A DNA stretch of 64,000 nt from Bradyrhizobium sp. MOS003 (lineage in GTDB: Bacteria > Pseudomonadota > Alphaproteobacteria > Rhizobiales > Xanthobacteraceae), in assembly GCF_003020125.1 (NCBI RefSeq), contig NZ_PYFW01000013.1, positions 1 to 64,000 of the forward strand. Direction: 5' to 3'. The translations under genes and the position numbers were made by a program. The notes under the pieces were generated by a model, which was not told where the DNA came from, searched no databases, and worked only from the letters and a program-made list of their open reading frames with translations. Positions 1-8,241 of the stretch are shown piece by piece (within the stretch, counting starts at the first letter, position 1; every line of letters starts with the position of its first letter).

Positions 1-224
1 GTCGTCCGCACGAAGCCTCGGGCTCACAGGGACTACCCGCCCTGCCCGCGCCTCTCGTGCCGACGCTGCCGCGTCCACCGCAAGCCCGGCTCGCGAACAT
101 GACGACTTCACGTCGCCCCTCTTGGTGAGCCGGGATGGACGACACATACGCCGAAACCGAATTTCGGTAAAGTGGAATATTTTTAAGAAGGTGGATTGAC
201 AGCGGGCGACACAGGCAACGGTCG
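1..224. other. left-edge intergenic DNA
   Basis: I see no supportable gene here. Short open stretches on both strands lack ribosome binding sites and recognisable protein content. An AT-rich patch near 160-200 stands out from the GC-rich surroundings and could hold a promoter or be the end of a dispersed repeat, but nothing decides this. Confidence 0.4.
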
Positions 225-300
225 GTAGCCCGGATGAGCGCAGCGACATCCGGGATTTCCACGGGCACTGTCCGGGTATCGCTGCGCTCACCCGGGCTAC
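225..300. repeat. palindromic intergenic repeat, family A
   Basis: A long inverted repeat: the arm at 225-254 (starting GTAGCCCGGATGAGCGCAGC) is nearly the reverse complement of the arm at 272-300, with a loop of about 17 bases. It lies directly behind the stop codon of the TonB/TolA-like gene (stop at 306), so its transcript would fold into a strong hairpin at the 3' end of that mRNA. Dispersed palindromes of this type are common in Bradyrhizobium genomes (from memory). Confidence 0.8.
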
Positions 301-305
301 GGGAG

Positions 306-1256
306 CTACCCGCCGAAATCGCGCGGGCTGAACGGCAGGTCCATGACCTTCCATTCGCCGTACAGATTGGCCGGCAGCATCTTGTACGGCTGGCAGTTCT
401 GGAGCGCGCTCATGGCGGACTTCATGAGCGCCACGCCTTTCGCGGACGGCGGCGCCTCGATCAGGATCGGCTCGCGCGCCAGCGTGCCGTCGGTCGCAAA
501 CACCGCCCGCAGCTTGATCCGAACGGCGTCGGTGGGGCTCAGTCCGGCCGGCAATTTCGCACAGCTACGCAAATGGCGACGAAGCTCGGCGATGACTTCA
601 GCCGGCAACTTGGCTGCGATTGAATCCTTAGCATCGCCGCCATCGTCCTTGGGGGTTTCTTTCGGCAGCTCCGGCGGCAATTCCGGCGGCAGGCCGAGCA
701 TGACGCCGTATTTGACGGTGACGTCAGGCTGCGGAGCCTGATAGGCCGGCGGTGGCGCGGACTGGGGCGGCGGTTGCTGTGCCTCTGGCTGCGGCATCGC
801 CTGAGGCGGCGGTTGCGGCAGCGGCTGAGGCTGAGGCTGTTGTTGCTGCGGCGGCTGCTGTTGCGGCGGGGACTCTTGCGGCTGCGCGGCGGCCTCGCGC
901 GGCTTGGGCGTCTGCGCGGGCTGCGGCTGCTTCTCCTGCGCCGGCTGCTGCGACGATTGCGGCGAAGCCTGCGGCTTGTCCGCGGGCTTCGCCGCTGGGT
1001 CTGCCTTGTCGGTGACATCCAGCTTCGGCAGCTTGAACTCGGGCTCCGGCGGCTTCTCCTTGGCCGCGTCCTTCGTCTCCTGCTGCTTGATCTCTTCCTT
1101 GACCTGCTCGGGCGTGACGATGTCGACTGTCACGGTCTCCGGTTGCTGGCTGCGAAACGGATGGACCTCGCTGATCACGATGATCAGCGCCACCAGCGTC
1201 AGATGCGCGATGGCTGACGCCGCAATGTCCGTCCGTATGATCTTCCGCAGTTCCAT
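306..1256 (-). CDS. TonB/TolA-like envelope protein
   Basis: 316 residues with the architecture of TonB and TolA: a short cytoplasmic N-terminus, one membrane helix at about residues 11-30, a very long Pro/Gln-rich periplasmic spacer (about 60-175) and a folded C-terminal domain (about 215-316). The C-terminal part has a Cys pair (RSCAKLP and LQNCQPYKML) like TolA-type domains of alphaproteobacteria. Proteins of this kind couple inner-membrane energy or envelope constriction to the outer membrane. No ExbB/ExbD or TolQ/TolR partners are in the window, so which system it serves is open. The low-complexity spacer produces several false frames in other registers. Confidence 0.75.
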   Translation of the reverse strand: MELRKIIRTDIAASAIAHLTLVALIIVISEVHPFRSQQPETVTVDIVTPEQVKEEIKQQETKDAAKEKPPEPEFKLPKLDVTDKADPAAKPADKPQASPQSSQQPAQEKQPQPAQTPKPREAAAQPQESPPQQQPPQQQQPQPQPLPQPPPQAMPQPEAQQPPPQSAPPPAYQAPQPDVTVKYGVMLGLPPELPPELPKETPKDDGGDAKDSIAAKLPAEVIAELRRHLRSCAKLPAGLSPTDAVRIKLRAVFATDGTLAREPILIEAPPSAKGVALMKSAMSALQNCQPYKMLPANLYGEWKVMDLPFSPRDFGG

Positions 1257-1305
1257 CGACCGATCTTGGGTTGCCGTCGCGGTCCTAGCATAACCCAGTC
1301 CCCTC

Positions 1306-2124
1306 TCAATCCCATTTCGGGGCGAAGCCGAAGTCGGTCAGCCGGCCCTTCGGACTGGCGAGCGCGGCGATCCGGCTCATCTCGTCCTCCGACAGCTCGA
1401 AATCGAAGATCTCGATGTTCTCGGACAGGCGTTCGACGCGCGACGTGCGCGGGATCGCAGCGACATTCTGTTGCACCAGCCAGCGCAGGCAGACCTGAGC
1501 GGGCGATTTGTGGTGGGCGCGCCCGATCTCGACGAGCGTCTGGTCGGACTTGATGCGTCCCCTGGCGATCGGGCTGTAGGCGACGAGTGCAAGCCCGTGC
1601 TGGTCGCAGGCCGCCCTCACCTTCGCCTGGTCGAGGTAAGGGTGGTATTCGACCTGGTTGCAAACCAGCGGCTCCGGCGACAGCGCGACCGCCTGCTCGA
1701 TCAGCGCCACCGTGAAATTGGAGACGCCGATGTGACGGGTCAGCCCCATCGTCTTCGCATGCGACAGCGCGCCCAGCGTCTCCGCCAGCGGCACGTGCGA
1801 ATTGGGCCAGTGCAGCAGCAACAGATCGACGGAGGGAAGCCGCAACCGGGCCAGGCTCTCCTTGACCGAGCGCTCGAGATCGTGAGGCGCGAAATGGTTG
1901 GTCCAGACCTTGGTGGTGAGGAAGACATCGTCGCGGCGCACGCCAGAGGCGCGCAAGCCGTCGCCGACCTCGCGTTCATTGTCGTAGGCCTGCGCGGTGT
2001 CGATGTGGCGATAGCCGAGCCGCAGCGCCTGTTCGACCACGCGGGCGACAGGTCTTCCGCTCAGCTCCCAGGTCCCGAGCCCGATCGCCGGGATCCGTGC
2101 GCCATTGGCCTCGACGAACAGCAT
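1306..2124 (-). CDS. aldo/keto reductase
   Basis: 272 residues, the usual length for the family. The catalytic tetrad is visible: Asp42 and Tyr47 in HIDTAQAYDNE, Lys72 in TTKVW and His105 in LLLLHWP. The C-terminal half carries the NADPH-binding signature (IPRTSRVERLSENIEIFDFELS). Such enzymes reduce aldehydes and ketones (2,5-diketo-D-gluconate reductase-like subgroup) in the cytosol with NADPH; the substrate cannot be read from the sequence. It stands alone, about 50 bp upstream of the TonB/TolA-like gene on the same strand. Confidence 0.9.
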   Translation of the reverse strand: MLFVEANGARIPAIGLGTWELSGRPVARVVEQALRLGYRHIDTAQAYDNEREVGDGLRASGVRRDDVFLTTKVWTNHFAPHDLERSVKESLARLRLPSVDLLLLHWPNSHVPLAETLGALSHAKTMGLTRHIGVSNFTVALIEQAVALSPEPLVCNQVEYHPYLDQAKVRAACDQHGLALVAYSPIARGRIKSDQTLVEIGRAHHKSPAQVCLRWLVQQNVAAIPRTSRVERLSENIEIFDFELSEDEMSRIAALASPKGRLTDFGFAPKWD

Positions 2125-2289
2125 GAGGGCTCCCTTTCTGTTGCGCAGCCCCTGACGTCATCAGGCATCATTATGGACCCGGCCCGCGACGCTGCCAACG
2201 GAAGGCCGCGGCAGTTCAGCGGGATATTTGCCGCAATGCTAACGGGAGGTTCGCGTCGGGCCTGCGCCCTCGACGTCAGGGCTTTGGCG

Positions 2290-2601
2290 TCAAGCTTTGG
2301 CGAGCGCCTGGAACACCGTATCCGGGGCGTGCGCGATCACCGCGAGCAGCGCGCGGGCCGGTCCCCGTGGAGCGCGCTTGCCCTGCTCCCAGTTGCGGAT
2401 GGTCTCGACGGGAACGCCGAGCTTGGCGGCGAACTCCATCTGGGTCAGGCAGGCGCGGCGGCGCAAATCGCGCACCGCGAGCGAAGACGTGTCGGCCGGC
2501 GCAGCATTGACCGTGGACTCGACCGGAGACGGCTGGACCGGAAATTCCTGTCCGTCCCGCATCTCGACGACCCGTCCGTCCGCCTTCAGCCGCAACCGCA
2601 T
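2290..2601 (-). CDS. XRE-family helix-turn-helix regulator
   Basis: 103 residues. An N-terminal part with a variable linker is followed by a helix-turn-helix at about residues 45-80 (LTQMEFAAKLGVPVETIRNW then EQGKRAPRGPA). The layout matches HigA/NadS-type antitoxin regulators, where the DNA-binding domain sits at the C-terminal end. No toxin-like small gene is adjacent on either side, so it may be an orphan regulator rather than half of a toxin-antitoxin pair. Confidence 0.75.
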   Translation of the reverse strand: MRLRLKADGRVVEMRDGQEFPVQPSPVESTVNAAPADTSSLAVRDLRRRACLTQMEFAAKLGVPVETIRNWEQGKRAPRGPARALLAVIAHAPDTVFQALAKA

Positions 2602-2657
2602 GTCCAGTCCCCCAAGCGCGGGCGATGATGCGGCACGTCGCTTAAGTTCGGATTAAA

Positions 2658-2812
2658 AGGTCTCGTGCCCCGGACGCGGCGCAGCGCCCCTCTTGGGGTG
2701 ATGCGACGCAGAGCCGGGGCCGATGCCGCTGCAAGGTGCCGTGTTGCTTTCTGGGGCCCGTCTGCGCAGCAACGCCAAGAGCGTTGCAGCGCGCCCGGGA
2801 CACGAACGCGAG
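2658..2812. repeat. palindromic intergenic repeat, family B
   Basis: A GC-rich imperfect palindrome of about 155 bp. The left arm (about 2658-2690, TCTCGTGCCCCGGACGCGGC) pairs with the right arm (about 2780-2812, containing GCGCGCCCGGGACACGAACG), with additional internal pairing. It lies just downstream of the mgtE stop codon. It has no coding capacity I would defend and resembles dispersed Bradyrhizobium palindromes. Confidence 0.65.
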
Positions 2813-2819
2813 AGCGTCG

Positions 2820-4241
2820 CTATCTCAACCCGAACCACAACGTCGCAATGCCGAGGAAGGAGAAGAAGCCGACCACATCCGTCACCGTGGTGACGAACGT
2901 CCCCGACGCCACCGCCGGGTCGGCCCTGACGCGTTCGAGCGCCATCGGGATCAGGATGCCGCCGAGCGCGCCGGCGATCAGGTTGCAGACCATCGCAAGC
3001 CCGATGACGATGCCGAGGCCGGGGATCCTGAACCAGGCCACCGCCGCGATCCCCGTGATCACGGCAAAGGCGAGCCCGTTGACGAGACCGACCATGCCTT
3101 CGCGCATCACCACGCGCCAGGCGTTGGACGCGCCGAGCTCGCGAGTCGCCAGCGCCCGCACCGCGACCGTCATGGTCTGGGTGGCGGCATTGCCGCCCTG
3201 GCTCGCGACGATCGGCGCCAGCACGGCGAGCGCGACCATCTTCTCCAGCTGCCCCTCGAACAGGCCGAGCACGGAGGACGCCAGGAAGGCGGTCGCGAGA
3301 TTGACCAGCAGCCAGTTGAACCGCGCGCGTGCAATGGTGAACACGGTGTCGGACAGTTCTTCGTCGCTGGTGACGCCGCCGAGCGCCTTGAGATCCTCAT
3401 CCGCCTCCTCCTCGATGACGTCGACGACGTCGTCGACGGTGATGACGCCGACGAGGCGATCCTGGGTGTCCAGCACGGGAGCCGCGACGAGATTGTACTT
3501 GCCGAACATGCGCGCCACCTCCTCCTGGTCCTCCAGGACGGAGACGCGTCGGCGGTCCTCGTCGGTCAGTTCGGTGAGCGGCACCGGGCGGCGCGCCCGC
3601 AGCAGCACGTCGAGCGAGACCGCACCATGCCAGTGCTGGTCCTTGTCGACGACGTAGATCTCGTAGAAGCGGTCCGGCAGATCCGGCGTCTCGCGCATGT
3701 AGTCGATCGCCTGGCCCACGGTGAAATCCTGGGGCACCGCGATGAACTCGTTCTGCATCCGGCGTCCGGCGGAGTTTTCGGGATACAGCAGGCTGCGTTC
3801 GAGCGCGACACGCTCCTTGAGCGGCAGCTTCTCGAGGATCTCCTCCTGATCCGCCTGGTCGAGGGTTTCGAGCAGCTCCACCGCGTCGTCGGATTCGAGC
3901 TCGCGAACGCCTTCCGCGACGGTCTCCGGCGGCAGTTCCTCGAGGATGTCCTCGCGCACGCCCTCGTCGAGCTCGTTCAGTGCGGAGAAGTCGAAATCGC
4001 GCCCGGTCAGCTCGACCAGGCGGACCCGGTCGTCGGGCTCGAGCGCGCCGATGAGATCGCCGAGATCGGCCTCGTGCAGCTCGGCGACGCAGGCGCGCAG
4101 CGAGGCGCTGTCGCCTGCCTCGATCGCATGGGCGATTTCCTCGACGAATTCGTGCCTGATATCACCGTCTTCATTGCGCATCGGCACGTGGTCGAGTACC
4201 GAATCCGCAGCGGTCGAGGCACCGTCCATATGTTCATCCAT
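2820..4241 (-). CDS. mgtE: magnesium transporter MgtE
   Basis: Mg2+ channel/transporter of the inner membrane. From the ATG at 4241 it is 473 residues, the family's normal length; the frame stays open further upstream but that would run into the divergent deacetylase gene. The N-terminal MgtE helical domain (about 30-160, rich in EL/DD/LLE repeats) is followed by two CBS domains (about 165-290), which in characterised MgtE sense cytosolic Mg2+. The C-terminal half has five membrane helices including NLATAFLASSVLGLFEGQL and the SQGGNAATQTMT pore-region motif. Divergently transcribed from the deacetylase at 4324. Confidence 0.93.
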   Translation of the reverse strand: MDEHMDGASTAADSVLDHVPMRNEDGDIRHEFVEEIAHAIEAGDSASLRACVAELHEADLGDLIGALEPDDRVRLVELTGRDFDFSALNELDEGVREDILEELPPETVAEGVRELESDDAVELLETLDQADQEEILEKLPLKERVALERSLLYPENSAGRRMQNEFIAVPQDFTVGQAIDYMRETPDLPDRFYEIYVVDKDQHWHGAVSLDVLLRARRPVPLTELTDEDRRRVSVLEDQEEVARMFGKYNLVAAPVLDTQDRLVGVITVDDVVDVIEEEADEDLKALGGVTSDEELSDTVFTIARARFNWLLVNLATAFLASSVLGLFEGQLEKMVALAVLAPIVASQGGNAATQTMTVAVRALATRELGASNAWRVVMREGMVGLVNGLAFAVITGIAAVAWFRIPGLGIVIGLAMVCNLIAGALGGILIPMALERVRADPAVASGTFVTTVTDVVGFFSFLGIATLWFGLR

Positions 4242-4323
4242 GGTGCGCCTCGCCGTTTGACAGGTTGGATCTGGTGGTCTGAGCTGACGGTCAGGCAATA
4301 CCCACAAGGCAAAGCCGAGCGCA

Positions 4324-5130
4324 ATGACAAAGATGCTTCGACTGAGGTGGACCTCGATATCATCGGGCGCAGCCCTCGCTGCCTTGATCGGCATCGCTTC
4401 GGCCGTGGCCGCCGAGTGTCCGCGCAAGGACGCGCTCGGCACTTCGCGCGTGCTGAGCGTCGATGCCAGGACCACGCCGCGCGTGGGCCTGAAGAGCTTT
4501 CCGCAGACGCTGCCGCTCGCCGATCACGAGGTCGTGCTGACCTTCGACGACGGGCCGAACCCGCCGACGACGTCGAAGGTGCTGGCGGCGCTGGCGCAGG
4601 AATGCGTGCGTGCGACCTTCTTCCTGATCGGCCAGCACGCCAGCCAGCAGCCGGACATGGTCAAGCGCATCGCCCGCGAGGGCCACACCATCGGCCACCA
4701 CACCTTCTCGCATCCGTTCATGGCGCGGATCCCGTTCGACAAGGCCAAGACCGAGATCGACCGCGGCATCGCGGCCGACGAGATGGCGCTGCACGGCACC
4801 TCGACGACGACGCCCTCGACGCCGTTCTTCCGCTTCCCCTATTTCGAGGCGACGCAAGCGCAGCTCGACCTGCTCCAGTCGCGCGGCATCGTGGTGTTCG
4901 GCGCCGACCTCTGGGCCAGCGATTGGAACGAGATGACGCCGGAGCAGGAACTGAAGCTGGTGACGGAGCGCCTTGCGGCGGCCGGCAAGGGCATCATCCT
5001 GTTTCACGACCCCAAGGCGCGGACCGCCGCGATCATGCCGGCCTTCCTGCGGTATCTGAGGGAGAACGGCTATCGGGTGGTCCACATCGTACCGTCGGGT
5101 ACGTCACAGAAGAACGCCGATGCGCGCTGA
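4324..5130 (+). CDS. exported polysaccharide deacetylase (NodB-type)
   Basis: 268 residues with an N-terminal signal peptide (hydrophobic 11-28, cleavage near AVAAE). The NodB homology domain has the metal/catalytic motifs of carbohydrate esterase family 4: TFDDGP (Asp75, Asp76), His126-x3-His130 in GHHTFSH and the RFPYF motif at about 170-174. It should remove acetyl groups from an N-acetylated polysaccharide (peptidoglycan, chitin-like or exopolysaccharide) in the periplasm. The gene is followed by a paralogue at 5309, so the two probably arose by tandem duplication. The substrate is unknown. Confidence 0.88.
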   Translation: MTKMLRLRWTSISSGAALAALIGIASAVAAECPRKDALGTSRVLSVDARTTPRVGLKSFPQTLPLADHEVVLTFDDGPNPPTTSKVLAALAQECVRATFFLIGQHASQQPDMVKRIAREGHTIGHHTFSHPFMARIPFDKAKTEIDRGIAADEMALHGTSTTTPSTPFFRFPYFEATQAQLDLLQSRGIVVFGADLWASDWNEMTPEQELKLVTERLAAAGKGIILFHDPKARTAAIMPAFLRYLRENGYRVVHIVPSGTSQKNADAR

Positions 5131-5308
5131 TGCCGGAATGTCACGCCGGCGCAAAATGGGGTGATTTAGGCCCTATTAACACTCTGTTCATGCTACGCCC
5201 TGCAAATGGACGGGGATCTTCTGACGGGAAAGGCTCTTGGGCCTGAACCGTTTCCTGATGTCTCCGACCTACTATGACGGCAATCGCGTATGAGGGCAGA
5301 CAGGGTTC

Positions 5309-6592
5309 ATGATCGGAAGTAGCGTTGTATTGCGGACGCGATCGTGGATCGTCCTTTGCCTCGGTGGTTTCCTCGGATGTTCCGCCATCGGTGCACCGGC
5401 AGCGCTTGCAGCCGACTGTCCGGGCCATCCCGACGCGCTCGGGACCTCCCGCACCTTGGTGGTCGATCCGCGCGAGCATCCGCGGATCGGTACCATGCAG
5501 TACCGCGAGACGCTGCCCCTGAAGGACCATGAGGTCGTCCTGACCTTCGACGACGGTCCTCTGCCGAAATATTCCAATCAGGTCCTCAAGATGCTCGCCG
5601 ACGAGTGCATCAAGGCGACCTTCTTCATCATCGGCAGCCAGGCCAAGGCGAACCCCGAAGGCGTGCGCAAGCTGGTGGCGGCGGGCCACACTGTCGGCAC
5701 CCACAGCATGAACCATCCGCTGACCTTCAACCGGATGCCGGCCGAAAAATTCGAACCCGAGATCAACGGCGGCATCGAGTGGACCTCGGCCGCGATGACC
5801 GATCCCTCCAAGCTGGCGCCGTTCTTCCGCATTCCCGGCCTGATGCGTGCCGAGGGCGTCGAGGACTATCTGATCTCGCGCGGCATCCAGGTGTGGAGCG
5901 CCGACTTCCCGGCCGACGACTGGCGCCATGTGTCGTCCGACCGCGTCTATCAGCTCGCGATCCAGCGGCTGGAGGCCAAGGGCAAGGGCATTTTGCTGCT
6001 GCACGACATCCAGGCCCGCACGGTCGCGGCGCTGCCGAAGATCATCCGCGACCTCAAGGCGCGCGGCTATCGCATCGTGCACGTGGTGCCCGCGAGCGCC
6101 GAGCGGCCGGCGACGCCGACCACGCCGGTGGAATGGCTGCTGCACCCGCCGACCGAGACCGTGCCGATCGCGCGCTGGCCGTCCGTTCCGGGCTTCGTGT
6201 TCACGCAGACCAGGACGCTTCCGGCGCCCTCGCTCGCCGGCCTCAATGCGCAGACCGAGCATCAGCCGCTGCTGCCGCGCCGGACCAAGGGTCAATTTGA
6301 CGTCGCATCCGCCCTGCCCGTGCCCGGCCGCGCCCTGTTTGCGATTCCGGAAGGTTCGGTCGAGGTGTTGCTGTCGACGACATTGTCGCGGCGCGCCGCG
6401 GCGCGGCTGGCAATGGCCGCAGAGACGCCGCATGCGGCCAGGGGCAAGACGGCAAAGGGCAAGGTAACCGGGCTCCAGGGCCGGCGGCACACCGCGCATG
6501 CGGCAGCGGCCGCACCGAAGCCCCCCGCACAGGCCAAGAGCGCGACGCCGCGCTCGACCCGTGTCGCCACCAGCGTGAAGAAGCGCGCTTAA
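5309..6592 (+). CDS. exported polysaccharide deacetylase with basic tail
   Basis: 427 residues. The signal peptide (about 1-35) and NodB domain (about 40-265) parallel the upstream gene: both begin the mature part with a C-P-x-x-DALGTSR segment and share TFDDGP and GTHSMNHP, though the RFPYF motif here is FRIPGL. Unlike its neighbour it has about 160 extra residues, ending in an Ala/Lys/Arg/His-rich low-complexity tail that could bind an anionic polymer or cell wall. The spacing of 178 bp suggests a separate promoter or a loose operon. Confidence 0.86.
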   Translation: MIGSSVVLRTRSWIVLCLGGFLGCSAIGAPAALAADCPGHPDALGTSRTLVVDPREHPRIGTMQYRETLPLKDHEVVLTFDDGPLPKYSNQVLKMLADECIKATFFIIGSQAKANPEGVRKLVAAGHTVGTHSMNHPLTFNRMPAEKFEPEINGGIEWTSAAMTDPSKLAPFFRIPGLMRAEGVEDYLISRGIQVWSADFPADDWRHVSSDRVYQLAIQRLEAKGKGILLLHDIQARTVAALPKIIRDLKARGYRIVHVVPASAERPATPTTPVEWLLHPPTETVPIARWPSVPGFVFTQTRTLPAPSLAGLNAQTEHQPLLPRRTKGQFDVASALPVPGRALFAIPEGSVEVLLSTTLSRRAAARLAMAAETPHAARGKTAKGKVTGLQGRRHTAHAAAAAPKPPAQAKSATPRSTRVATSVKKRA

Positions 6593-6596
6593 GCCC

Positions 6597-6971
6597 TCAC
6601 TGCCGCATGATGGCGGCGACGCAGAGCAGCACGATCAGCGCCAGGAAGAACAGGTCCATATAGGATTTGAGTTCGCCGTCGCGGCGCAGCCGGGCAACGT
6701 CGGCGACCACCTGCTTGCGCGCGTTCGTTCCTCCGGAACCGTCATTGATCGGGCCCTGAAGGCGCCGCGTCTCCGCTTCCAGCTTCTCGATCTTCTGGAA
6801 GAAGTAGAACGCACGTAGCGTCGAGGCGGCGCGCATCGCGGCATAGACCAGCACCAGGATCGCAAGGGTTGCCCGGTTGGGATACTTCTCCATGAAGTTC
6901 AGGCTGAAATAGACCACCGCCATGAACGCGAAGTTGGTGAAGAAGCGATAGACGAAGCTGAGGAAAACCAT
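6597..6971 (-). CDS. small inner-membrane protein
   Basis: 124 residues from the ATG at 6971 (MVFLSFVYRFF); longer readings add an arginine-rich stretch that is not protein-like. Predicted membrane segments lie at about 4-25, 33-50 and 104-121, with a charged, probably cytoplasmic coiled-coil region between (FFQKIEKLEAETRRLQ). No family recognised. It is convergent with the deacetylase gene, with 4 bp between the stop codons. Confidence 0.6.
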   Translation of the reverse strand: MVFLSFVYRFFTNFAFMAVVYFSLNFMEKYPNRATLAILVLVYAAMRAASTLRAFYFFQKIEKLEAETRRLQGPINDGSGGTNARKQVVADVARLRRDGELKSYMDLFFLALIVLLCVAAIMRQ

Positions 6972-7071
6972 GCTGGCTCGGGCCTTGAAGGGTACGCAGC
7001 CGGATGGTGCTGCGAGATGCGGGATCGGGACCCAGACCGGGGGCTGGGTTGAGACGGCCCGTCTACGCCAA

Positions 7072-7087
7072 CTTTGTTTCGACAAAG
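7072..7087. other. short perfect hairpin
   Basis: CTTTGT-TTCG-ACAAAG forms a perfect 6-bp stem with a TTCG tetraloop in the region between two divergent genes. It lacks a following T-run on either side, so it is not a convincing terminator; it could be an mRNA leader structure of the gene at 7232. Confidence 0.3.
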
Positions 7088-7231
7088 ATACTGCATGTCG
7101 CCGCCTTTTAGCCACAGGGCGCCATAATGCAAGCCGGCGATGCCCCAACGCAGCAAGCCCACGACCTCTCAATGGCGATTTGGCGGAAGTCGCGATAGAC
7201 TGGACGTTGCCGCCACATCCGGGGTCTGCCG

Positions 7232-7489
7232 ATGCCGAAAAAGGGAATCACCGGCCACGACGACTGGGTTCTGACCGAGGCCCTCGCGACCGCCCTGGTC
7301 GCGCTGGAGCAACTCGAACCGAAGCACCAGCCGAACGCGCATATGGACGACATCCGCAAGATGCTCGCGAATGGCAAGGAGCCCGCGGCGGTGAGCCTGC
7401 ACCTCGCCCAGGCCAAATGCCGCCTGTTTCCCGACCTCGACCCGCTGGAGATCTACCGGGAATACGGCATCGGCGAGGAATATGGCTGA
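7232..7489 (+). CDS. small conserved-type hypothetical protein
   Basis: 85 residues, acidic, soluble and protein-like in composition (LATALVALEQLEPKHQPNAH, AKCRLFPDLDPLEIYREYGI). It has no signal peptide or membrane helix, and I recognise no domain. It is transcribed towards the methyltransferase gene 71 bp downstream but does not share that region's low GC, so the two may be unrelated. Confidence 0.55.
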   Translation: MPKKGITGHDDWVLTEALATALVALEQLEPKHQPNAHMDDIRKMLANGKEPAAVSLHLAQAKCRLFPDLDPLEIYREYGIGEEYG

Positions 7490-7560
7490 CGCGGCCGGCC
7501 GCCGCCGCCCAGCTTCCAGCCTACGCTGGATTGTGGTAGGTGACCTCAAAAGGAACGGCA

Positions 7561-8241
7561 ATGAGCCATTTTGTCGATGCTTGGAACGCCAGCTACGTTC
7601 GACGCGAAAACACCCTGTTCTATCCGAGCGAGGCAGTCGTCGCTTTCGTCAACAAGAATATCCGCCGACGCATAGGCCATGACCGCTTCGATCGCGAGTT
7701 TGCTTCGCCGCCGCGTGTTCTGGACCTGGGAAGCGGAGCTGGCAGGCACCTTCGTTTCCTCTGCGAAAATGGCTACCACCCGATCGGGATCGAGCTCAGC
7801 AGCGAAGCGTGCAAGCAGGCACGCGCCCTGCTGAGCCACTCGGGGTTGTCCGACTTCGAGATCCACGAGAGCGACGGCGGACGGATTCCGATTGCGGACG
7901 CATCCGTCGACTACGCAATTTCCGTTGCGACGTTCGACAGCATGACGCGCCTCGATGCAGCGTCAAGCGCGGCGGAGGTCTATCGAACGCTCAAGGATGG
8001 CGGATTGTTTTACGTGGACCTCATATCGGATACCAGCGCCAGGTCAGGGCAGGAATTGGCCAAGGGCGAGTTTCTGATCGATGAAGCCCACGAGCATGGA
8101 ACGGTTCAACTGTTCTACGACAAAGACGATATCGACAGTGTCTTCGCGGCCTTCAAGCTTCGCTCGCGGCGCCTCCATCAGGTGCTCGACGATCAAGGCC
8201 GCGTGCTCTCGGCCCGCTGGGAATGTGTGTTTGAAAAATGA
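7561..8241 (+). CDS. SAM-dependent methyltransferase
   Basis: 226 residues from the ATG at 7561, chosen over an in-frame upstream start because AAGGAACGG precedes it. It is a class I methyltransferase: the SAM-binding motif I is RVLDLGSGAGRHLRFL (about residues 52-67), with the acidic end of strand 2 at GIELSSEA and motif II/III near DASVDYAISVATFD. The methyl acceptor is unknown. The stop codon overlaps the start of the Rieske/hydroxylase gene (ATGA at 8238-8241), so the pair is translationally coupled and likely works on the same pathway. Both genes have noticeably lower GC than their surroundings, which suggests acquisition. Confidence 0.85.
   Translation: MSHFVDAWNASYVRRENTLFYPSEAVVAFVNKNIRRRIGHDRFDREFASPPRVLDLGSGAGRHLRFLCENGYHPIGIELSSEACKQARALLSHSGLSDFEIHESDGGRIPIADASVDYAISVATFDSMTRLDAASSAAEVYRTLKDGGLFYVDLISDTSARSGQELAKGEFLIDEAHEHGTVQLFYDKDDIDSVFAAFKLRSRRLHQVLDDQGRVLSARWECVFEK

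Noticed and set aside
2290..2601. Toxin-antitoxin module
   Set aside because: The XRE protein looks antitoxin-like, but no small toxin gene is adjacent on either strand.
2736..5246. An 836-codon + strand frame across mgtE and the first deacetylase
   Set aside because: It is antisense to mgtE and out of frame with the deacetylase; no domain or ribosome binding site supports it.
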